DNA of 64,000 bases. Origin: Tetragonia tetragonoides. Its lineage: Eukaryota > Streptophyta > Magnoliopsida > Caryophyllales > Aizoaceae. Position numbers and translations under genes: made by a program. The notes beneath the pieces were generated by a model. It was not told the DNA's origin. It made no database searches and was given only the letters and a program-made list of their open reading frames with translations. Positions 55,834 through 64,000 of this stretch are shown piece by piece; position 1 is the stretch's first letter, and the number at the start of each line of letters is the position of its first letter. The stretch spans positions 11,036,001 to 11,100,000 of the forward strand of contig CM076146.1 of assembly GCA_038025085.1 (NCBI GenBank), in the 5' to 3' direction.

Positions 55834-58800
55834 TAAGTAAATGAAAGAAAAATTACCCATAAAATTCTATATATAGGAGTTAAAGTAAATTGCTCTAAGA
55901 TCAATTTGCAAACCAAAATAGTACTATTTGTGAAAGGGATATTTCAACTATGATTAAGAGGCAAGTAATATAATCCTAATCATCACAAAACCATGCTTGA
56001 TTAACGTGGGTCCTAGAAATTTTGGATTTTGAGGCTTTTAGTTGCCTGCTAGGAGACCTGAAATGATGCTGGTAGATTTAGGGTATAGATTAGAATCTCC
56101 ATTAGTACACAAATGTTTTGCTAAAACTCAACCACCCCTTTTTTTTCCCTTGCTTTAAATATTTTTTGTGCGGATCCAATGACATTTCTTAAAGTTTTTC
56201 TCACTCTTGCAAAGGTTGGAAACTGGGGATTGGGCCACTCTCTCCACTATGTGGCTCAAGGAAATGCACATTGAAGTGACCTTCTTAATCAATGCCTATG
56301 TTTGTAGTCGTTGTATAAAAAAGTTGAGAACTTTAATTTGGCTTAGGGTTGTTGGGACCAAGGATAATAACTTTTGTACTCATTCTAGGCTTCACTTGGT
56401 CTTCATGATGTGATCAACTTTCTTTCACAACAAGGGTTTTTGTTTTCCACATTGATGAGGTTCATCAATTTGAAGTCGTAGTGGGACCAAAGGTAGGTCA
56501 AATTGGAGCATTTTGGTTCAAATTTGGCCAATCAATGTGGGTTACTCTAAGCTTAATTGTTCTTGTAACTTATGGGTCTTTAAGTTTGGCAATTTGTACT
56601 TCCAACTAGCTTATGAGTTTTCATGAGTGCCCTATACTTCATAACCTTAAATTCTAACTTTCTCAAACTTCTATATCACACTTTGATCATTGAGTGCAAC
56701 AAAATCTAAACCCACTAAGATTTAGGAAAAGTAGAAGGGTTGAGGAGATAATAGACACAAGATTTGGCTACTCATTTCTTCTTTAAGTATAACATGGTAA
56801 ATTAAATGTCATATATTACTTTTCTTAATTACGAGTAATATTTATGTGAACACTAATATTCAAACTATTTTACCTCTCGCTCTTAAGCTATATGTGTTGT
56901 ACTCTATTGATTTTAGTTGTGAAATTGTTCATTTCCTGATAAGTCATAGGGTAACTAAAATACAGATATCAATTACTACCGATCATACATCTTTTGTATT
57001 GATGTTGTAAATTGAGAAAAGTAATATATTGTTGTAATTTTCTTGTACACCATATATCAAATATAAACCCAATCAGCATGGTATTGAACATCTTACATAG
57101 TAGCTAAAAAGGAATTTCCTTGACAAATGATTAAATGAGAGCGCCTATTTGAAAACTAATTATTAGTTGGGTTTACAAATAAGCTGATACACTAAAATGT
57201 ATTACATTGTATTGTTTCTCTATGTATGAATTGATAGATATTTGCCTATTATTAGAGAATAAGAAGAAAGAAAATAAAATGTAAACATAGAATCTCAAAA
57301 TGAGAAAATGCAGAAATAGCTCAAGATCCACAGAATCCCGTTAAAAGGTAGTGAGATTTAGGGTGGGAAAGGTTAGTAATGGATAGTGAGAAGGCAATCA
57401 AGAGGTTAGCACATGATTTCCTCCACCGATATAGGGGTTACACATGTGAAGGTGCTTCAGCTTAAGTGGGTCATTCTTTCAGTTTCTTTCTAATCCATCA
57501 TATGTATAATGTATCTGTTATTCACATTTTGAGATCGACTACCACACGATGGGGAAAAAACACAGGTCCCACATTTTTGGCTGGCCCCCTCATTACCATT
57601 TTTTTTTTTCTTTGCGAAAAAGGTTCGTGCGAATGAAAAACGATCGAGACACATTCCACTATGTTAATGTTTAAACTCTCATATTTTTTTTTGATTTTGC
57701 TAAGGGTATTCCCCATTGTTGATTACAGTGACTAATCTTCTCGCCTTAATTGTCAACTTACTAAGCGGTTGGGGGCTGGTCAAGGGATTTTTTCTATTCG
57801 CAAGAGTTGGAATTCGAACCCCAAGCCACTTGTTTAAGGAATGAAGTACTGAACCACTACACCAACTCATCTTGGTAGAATTCTCATATTTAACAGCGAA
57901 TATATAAGACTAATTGAACAACCAACACAAACATTGACACCCATCAATATAGCACTATCAAGAAAAAAGTATACATTTCTTAAAAGTCCGCATATACGTA
58001 CAAGTCAGGAACCAGAGAGATAAGAAATCAAACTCATAATTTTACTTTACCAAATCAGTTACAAATAGATTTGGAACCACTTAACCACTATCCTTAATGG
58101 TCCCTCATTACCATCTAGCCCTACCTGAAACATCTCTTCTTCTTTTTTTCTCTTTGATTTTTTTATTACTAGTAGTTTGGAAAATAAAAAGATTGGATAT
58201 TGATTGATGATAATGAAGAATTGATGGGAAATGTCCAGTGACACTTTTCTTTTTCTCTAATTTTCAACAACAAACTGTCCTTTTTAAACTTTCCTTGTTG
58301 GAATGGCTTCCACCACTAACATTAGTAAAATAAAAGAGCATAAACAAAAATTACTTTGTATTAAAATTGACATTTGATTGATCAAAGCTCTTAAGTTGGT
58401 GTTGATTGAAGTGATGCCCCCCAATATTATCGTTGAAGATCGACCGAATCCTGGGTCTGGCCCACCAAAGTGGTGCTAATCAAGGACAGGTAACCAATTA
58501 AGAGAATTTTCAAGTTGTTTATAGAGCGATTATTTCAGACATAATCTTAATCATGTACAACTTCCCATTAACTTTCTACATCTTCTTTTCTCTCCTTTTG
58601 GCTACCATTAGCTTTGGAAAGATCTAAACAAGTAAATGGGACTTTAGTTTGCAAGTTGGAAGGAGATCCCTTTTATAGATATATGTATGTATGTTTCTTT
58701 TGTTTTCTTTTATGGTAATGTTTGGAGCATGATCAAGTCCATTGAAAAGATAGTTAGAGAATAAATATGAGTGAACTTGGTTTGTTCAGTCATCCCTCTC

Positions 58801-59690
58801 TCTTTTACATTCTCACTCCTCTACATTTGCATGAATTAAATCCATGAATTCATCGAAAAAGAAAAAGTTTATCCATGAACTTAATTCACTTGTTCATCCC
58901 TCCCTCTCATTTCCAACGCTAAACCAAATTTGTGCCAAACTATAGTAAATATGGTCTCATGGATGACAAAATTTGGATATAAGTTTTAATTTTTTTTCAT
59001 ATCTTTTATTTCATAGTTTTTGTTTTTTAAGTGATAAGGAGCACCCCTATTGGGTGGACCTATCTCAGGCTAATCTAGTAGTTGAAGGCCTAGGCCTTTG
59101 GAGGAGGGGAGAGGGGTAAAGGAGAGGGGACTCCTACCAATTGCCTTCAGTGGGAATCGAACATGGGTAGGCTGTGATTCTACTCAAGCCCTTTACCACT
59201 GGGCTACCACTACGGTTGCTTCTTTTATTAGTTCATGGTTGTTTGAAGTTCAAAACATAAAAAAAAAAATTAAAGTTGCCAGCCAGATTCTACCTCTACC
59301 ACGTGTCGGTTTATCCCACACCCATGAACTCCCAATGCCTTGGTTCACCCAGTGTCACTTTTCTTTCTATCCTAATGGTGTTCGAACTCTTGCTAGTAGC
59401 GCATAGATGTCTATTTATTGGTTTTCCATATCGCTCTTTCACTTTGGAGAGTCGATCAACATTAAGTTAGTTCATTAGGGTTTCTCATGAAGGAGTAGAG
59501 TTTGTTCTCCATGAAAGATCTGTGCTAGTAATACTGAGAATCGCCTTCATGTTTTCAGGCATTGCCCAAGGGATGGAAGATCCGGAGAGAATTTGATCTT
59601 CCTGATACTTTTTTGATTCTAATCTCAAGGTTTGGATACTCAATAACACAAAAAACACAAAAATAAAAAAATAAAATCAAAATACCACTG
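55834..59690. other. Intergenic DNA, no gene seen
   Basis: AT-rich. Two inverted tRNA-like segments of SINE type lie at 57795-57880 and 59145-59215. The open frames inspected (e.g. 56207-56413, 57522-57716, 59098-59406) show no domains. Confidence 0.45.
57795..57880 (-). mobile_element. SINE-like tRNA-related segment
   Basis: On the minus strand: GATGAGTTGGTGTAGTGGTT (A-box) followed about 35 bp later by TTGGGGTTCGAATTCC (B-box). This is a good tRNA-type internal promoter, but it does not fold as an intact tRNA gene and no tail is seen. Confidence 0.45.
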
Positions 59691-60228
59691 TTAGGGATGG
59701 CAGTGGGGCATGTACAAGTAGGTTTAGCCCCGCATCCGCTCCACTTGGGGTGAGGATGAGGGAGCATCAGACGGGGATAATTTTGAAAAAGCAATACCAT
59801 CGTGAGGATTGGGCGGGGATGATTTGTATTGTTCCCCAGTTGAATACCCGCCTCATACCCACCTAAAAATAAAAAAAGTATAAAATTTCTAAATACAAAA
59901 TGTATTGACACAATTTGTTTAAATGTATCTTAGTTTTGTTGTTTGTAATAATGACACAATTTGCACGAATATAGGGTTTGTTTGTTAATTATACTGTAAT
60001 TGCTTTATGCGGTACCAGGTGGGTTTGGGACGGGTATTAGGTGGGTATGGATATCCACTGCGTAATTGGGCGGGTGTGGTTCCCATCTCATACTAAGTGA
60101 GGTGGGTATGATTTTGGAAATCTTACCCATGGTGAGGATGGGGCGGGGGCAGATTGACAGTACTCACGTGGGTATGGGTATAGATATACCTATATCCACC
60201 CCTACCCCTCCCTCATTGCCATCCCTAA
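59691..60228. mobile_element. TAGGGATGGCA-ended inverted-repeat element
   Basis: Ends TTAGGGATGGCAGTGGGG and CCTCATTGCCATCCCTAA are inverted repeats around 538 bp rich in GGTGGGTATGG / CCCGCCTCATACCC words. This end type is a common plant non-autonomous DNA element. The target duplication is not certain. No coding content. Confidence 0.6.
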
Positions 60229-60245
60229 CCACCACACCCCCCCAG

Positions 60246-60801
60246 TAGGCTATGTTGTTTTCCATCATTGCTTGGGAAGTATGGAAGAACAAGAATGATC
60301 ATGTTTTAAACTGATCATGTAAAACCTACTCATGTTATCAAGAAGAATATCCTTTAATTAGCTTGGAAAATTTACTCCTCTACCCCAAACTACACCTCAA
60401 AACGTACCCTAACATACCTCTAGACCCCCCTCATCAGAATCTAGTCAAAATTAATATTGATGCTTCATTCTGTGCAAAAGATAGATCCTCAGTTGTGAAG
60501 GGCTGTGTAGGGACTGGAAAGAAAATTGGATGGGAGATTTTATGACATCAGGAAAGGCCTCATGTGCGTTCCATGCTTAATTTCAAGCATTAAAAACATC
60601 ATTGTTTTGCAGCAATAATTCTACATGGAATGATGTGGAACTGAGCACGGATAGTGAAAAAGTTGTAAGCCTTCTACTGGGGAACCAGGAGGTATCAGAC
60701 CTTGCTAATATTGTCTCCGAATGCAGGAAGATGATAAGCGTAGGGAGGAATGTTGAGAATACTACTCAAAGATAATTACACTTTGATGAGTTGTACAAAT
60801 T
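60246..60801 (+). pseudogene. LINE RNase H fragment, cut by a Copia LTR
   Basis: Reads FSIIAWEVWKNKNDHVLN, then NLVKINIDASFCAKDRSSVV, a stop after KKIGWEIL, and NDVELSTDSEKVVSLLLGN further on in shifted frames. These are the linker and RNase H domain of an L1-type LINE. It is badly frameshifted. Its 3' end is interrupted at 60802 by the LTR of the next element. Confidence 0.6.
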
Positions 60802-61034
60802 TGTTAGAGTAAGTCCGTATCGGCATTAGTTTATTACAGAAAGTTGTTAGAGTTTGTTGCTTTCTTTTTCTTCCGTTGCTTATTGTATCTACCGTAGATA
60901 CATATAAGTCGTAATAACTTATCTATTTCATTCATTCATTCATTCAATAGAGAAGTTCATGAATTTCTTCTCATTCTCTCTCTCTCTCTCTCTTTCTCTG
61001 TCTAAGAACTCGAGCTGAATATTCATCTAAAACA
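60802..61034 (+). repeat. 5' LTR of the degraded Copia element
   Basis: Short LTR with TG...CA ends. It contains GTTAGAGTTTGTTGC and a (TCATT)n/(TC)n stretch near 60930-61000, then ends just before ACA and the primer site. The partner LTR is out of view, so the start at 60802 is inferred from the TGTTAGAG end. Confidence 0.65.
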
Positions 61035-61324
61035 ACATGGTATCAGAGCAATGAATTCATGCTCGAAAAGAAATCCTTGACCTTTTATGAATTTTTTCTT
61101 TGAGATCGATTACTTTGTTCCAGTAATCAATCAAGCTCAATTTTCACATAAAATTTTCATTTCTTCATTGAATGATTAGAATTTTTTCTTTAATCGTTCA
61201 TAGCTCATCATAACTCAAGGTTTTGATTGCTCAATAATCATCCTTTTCTAATCATCATTTCAGAAAATTCATATGTTTCTCAAGTTTTCTTGATCATCTG
61301 GTTCGATAAATTCTTGATTCAACA

Positions 61325-62250
61325 ATGGTTTTTAAACCCAAGGTTTCTAATGAACTCTATCTTCATGTGTCTAATCACCCTGGCATGTTATTGGTCTCTA
61401 TGCCATTTGATGGTTCAAGCTTTACTTCTTGGAAGAAAGGAATGTCGATTCCTCTCTCAGCGAAAACAAATTAGGTTTCGTTAATGGAACTATTGATAAG
61501 CCTGTTGTCACTGATGAAAAATTTGCTCAATGGCAAAGGTGTAACGACATGGTGACTTCTTGGTTGCTGAATTCAATCATTATCACGAGAAATCGCTGAA
61601 AGTGTTGTGTATTGTGAATATGGCCATCACATTTGGTTAGAACTTGAGGATCGTTTTGGACAGGCTAATGATGCCAAGTTGTATCAGTTATAGAAGTATT
61701 TATGCTCTAATTCACAAGGAGTCAGTGACATAGCCACCTTCTTCACCAAGGCCAAGAGGATTTGGGATGAGCTAAATGGCTCTATATAATCTTCATGTTT
61801 GTGCCTGTGGAGCTTCTCAAGCATTAACTAAACATGAGCAAGACTAGAGATTGGTTCAGTTTCTCATGGGCCTTAATAATGATTACAATAATGTCAGGGG
61901 CAGTATTTTAATGATGAAGCCTCTACCCTCTTTGACACAAACATATGCTCTCTTGGTGCAGAATGAAAAACAAAGAGAGGTTCACTATTCTACTCAGTTT
62001 ATTTCTGAGTCAGCATCTATGAATGCTTCTTTTCAATATCTGTCAGATTAAAGAAACATGAATTATGGAAGGAAATCTGTTATTTGCAATCACCATGAAA
62101 GGCCAGGACACATAGCTAAGCAAGTCAAACGAAAGCTGCTAATGTTCATGATGGTTCTAAAGATGATCAACCAGAAGATTATGATTTCAATGCACAAGCT
62201 CCTATTATTCCTAGTTTATCACAAGAGCAGTCTTCTCAACTTCTCATGCT
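61325..62250 (+). pseudogene. Copia gag remnant
   Basis: Starts [20 protein letters not shown], then [20 protein letters not shown] and LSAKTN, where a stop interrupts. Shifted frames continue with GHHIWLELEDRFGQANDAKL, SDIATFFTKAKRIWDELNGS and FLMGLNNDYNNVRGSILMM. A zinc-knuckle relic ICNHHERPGHIAK lies near 62082. The order fits the gag of Copia elements with a UBN2-type domain. At least five stops or shifts. Confidence 0.75.
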
Positions 62251-62262
62251 GCTTAATTAATA

Positions 62263-63747
62263 GGGTTTTTTGCTTAAAACTACCTTCGGTTTAGTACTTT
62301 TTGTTTAAAACTACCGCGATTTCGCAACTTTGTGAGAAACTACCTTGTTTCCATTTTTTTTTGCCAAAGACTACCATTTGACAGAAAAATGACTAACGAG
62401 GTTAACTTTGAGTGTAAAATACCATATTACCCCTCACTTAAGTTAGTTGACTGAGTCAAAATCATTTCCCTCTCTTTACCCCTTTTATTCCCCCCCCCCT
62501 TTTATTCCCTTTTATTTCCCCCCCTTTTTCCCCCTATTATTTCCCCCATTTTTTCCCCATTCTCTCTTCCCTAAAATCGAGTGATAATGATTGAATGAAG
62601 CGCAAAACCTTCGACAAGAAGGTGAGAAAAAGCGCTGAAAATCTTTATGAAGATTGAACCGTTCAAATCGACGGCGAAAAATTAACTCGATGATCCGAGT
62701 GATGATGATGAATATACGAAGCCATAGCCATAGAAGACTTCAAGAAACAGAGCATAATCTGTCAAAACAGAGTGAATTGAAGATGAAAATTCACTCAGGA
62801 ATTTCATCGAGCACTTGGCGTGCGAAATTAGAAAACCTAATTTTTCGAAATTAGATCAATTGAATGCTTAATCTAGATGAAAGATAATCGAATCTCAGTT
62901 AAATGAGCAAGAACAATTGATGAAAACAGATCAATTTGTTCGAAAATCAAATGAATATTTTTGTGATTTTTGAGCTTGATCAAGGTTGAATCAAGAACGC
63001 TTGATCGAAAATGAAAGAAATTAAGAAAAAAAACTGAGATTCGTGAATGATATTGTGATTCTCGAATATTTTTTTTGATGATTTGATACAATCGAAATGA
63101 ACTGATCGAAGATCAAAAGGTTGAGCGAAGAAAAAATTACGAGCTAATTTTTTGTGTTTTCTTGTGATGATGATCGATGAACCAAAAAATGGAGAATTAA
63201 TATGAGAAATCGTAATTGATTTGTTTTTTTGTTTTGTTTTTTTTTTTGTGAATCAACCTGATTGATGAACGAATCAAGATCGAAGATTGAAGAATTTTGA
63301 GCGAAGAAAATCGCGAATGAAAAACGCGATCGAAAATCACGAAGAAGAAAAACAGAGATTTTTGATATTTTCTTGATGATCGATGATTGAAGAACAGATT
63401 AATTGAATTGATGAAAAGAATAGATGATTTAGCTTGATCCTAAGTCTGAGGAGAGAGAGAAGATAGTAATGGGAGAATGGTTGGAGAGGGAGAATGGTTC
63501 AAAAATGGAAATGTTTTGATAAATAAAAAGGGCACGTGAGGGGCACGTGTTTTTGGTTCATAAATGAGGGGTATTATGGTCAAATCAAGTTGTTCACACT
63601 CAAAGTTAACCCCGTTAGTCATTTTTCCATCAAATGGTAGTCTTTGGCAAAAAAAAATGGAAACAAGGTAGTTTCTCACAAAGTTGCGAAATCGCGGTAG
63701 TTTTAAACAAAAAGTACTAAACTTCGGTAGTTTTAAGCAAATGACCC
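62263..63747. mobile_element. Non-autonomous Mutator-like element, 1485 bp
   Basis: The 9-bp duplication TAATTAATA at 62254-62262 and 63748-63756 marks the superfamily. The terminal inverted repeats are about 160 bp and nearly identical, with GGGTTTTTTGCTTAAAACTA at the left and the inverse of GGGTCATTTGCTTAAAACTA at the right. Each arm carries four AAACTACC-like words. The interior (62580-63430) is A- and G-rich with repeated GATCGAA words. I could not assign any captured gene. Confidence 0.9.
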
Positions 63748-63923
63748 TAATTAATAAGACTTAAATATCTGGAAAAGGTGTTACGTATTGTGTAGAAAGC
63801 ACTTCTAAGCCTTGTTCTACTGCCACAGGTTTTGTTACTTTTGCTTGTAAGGCATACTGTCCTTCTCTTACTGCTTTAGGTTCTAGTAAATGTTGTAATT
63901 GTTCAATAACGGTTGTGCATTCA

Positions 63924-64000
63924 TGGATTATTTGACACTGGTGCTAGTGACCATAGGTGTCATAATCTGATCTCTCTCTTCCCACTCGTGTTCAAGCCCT
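63924..64000 (+). pseudogene. Copia protease active-site remnant
   Basis: WII at 63924 is followed, after a one-base frame change, by DTGASDHRCHNLISLFPLVF. This is the Asp protease motif of Copia elements. It belongs with the gag remnant upstream and is cut by the window end. Confidence 0.75.

Larger units (their letters stand above)
60802..64000 (+). mobile_element. Degraded Copia element, runs off the window
   Basis: Begins with a 233-bp LTR (60802-61034, TGTTAGAGTAAG to CTAAAACA), then the primer site TGGTATCAGAGC (61038-61049). Gag remains (61325-62250) and protease (63924-64000) follow, with a Mutator-like element inserted between. The 3' LTR is beyond the window. Multiple stops show that it is dead. 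Confidence 0.8.

Noticed and set aside
57795..57880. Possible tRNA gene on the minus strand
   Set aside because: A- and B-box segments are present, but I cannot form a complete cloverleaf with an acceptor stem. A SINE relic fits better.

Overview
This window reads as nuclear DNA from a flowering plant, most likely a eudicot. The evidence is a plant gene with GT-AG introns, an intronless plant C2H2 zinc-finger gene, and dense plant-type transposons: Copia LTR elements primed by initiator-Met tRNA, L1-type LINEs with an RNase H domain, Stowaway, PIF/Harbinger-like, hAT, CACTA and Mutator-like elements, and Helitrons. The species cannot be fixed from this sequence. Caryophyllales is a weak guess from the general look of the repeats.

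Only two host genes are convincing. At 1602-6879 (+) lies the 3' part of an ARG1-type DnaJ-like gene (ALTERED RESPONSE TO GRAVITY 1) in six visible exons with a 4.1-kb transposon-filled intron. Its J-domain exons are not seen, and its last exon has lost an internal block of roughly 75 codons. At 30864-31670 (-) lies a single-exon C2H2 zinc-finger gene of the ZFP5/ZFP6 type with a C-terminal EAR motif. A short F-box-like reading frame at 19888-20277 (-) is doubtful.

Layout: 1-7.5 kb ARG1-like gene; 7.5-17.6 kb AT-rich intergenic DNA with TTA-flanked MITEs and a CACTA element; 17.6-19.4 kb a 1-kb fold-back Mutator-like element followed by a three-unit tandem repeat; 20.9-28.4 kb a Stowaway followed by a head-to-tail run of Helitron-like elements; 30.9-31.8 kb the zinc-finger gene; 32.4-37.8 kb MITEs, one split by a truncated LINE; 37.8-45.9 kb a degraded gag-protease Copia element whose LTR holds a Stowaway which itself holds a 5.7-kb LINE; 46.1-48.1 kb a truncated LINE and a Copia remnant split by CACTA; 49.4-53.0 kb a hAT element holding a Stowaway and a very young gag-protease-only Copia element; 53-59.7 kb mostly featureless; 59.7-64 kb a MITE, a LINE fragment and a degraded Copia element split by a 1.5-kb Mutator-like element.

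No new multi-gene system was found. The strongest points are structural: target-site duplications prove several two- and three-level nests; two gag-protease-only Copia elements lie about 5 kb apart; a Helitron insertion has a paralogous empty site beside it; a fold-back element carries palindromic modules in unequal number on its two arms; and the ARG1-like gene has an in-frame internal loss with possible microhomology at the junction. All counts and alignments were made by eye.
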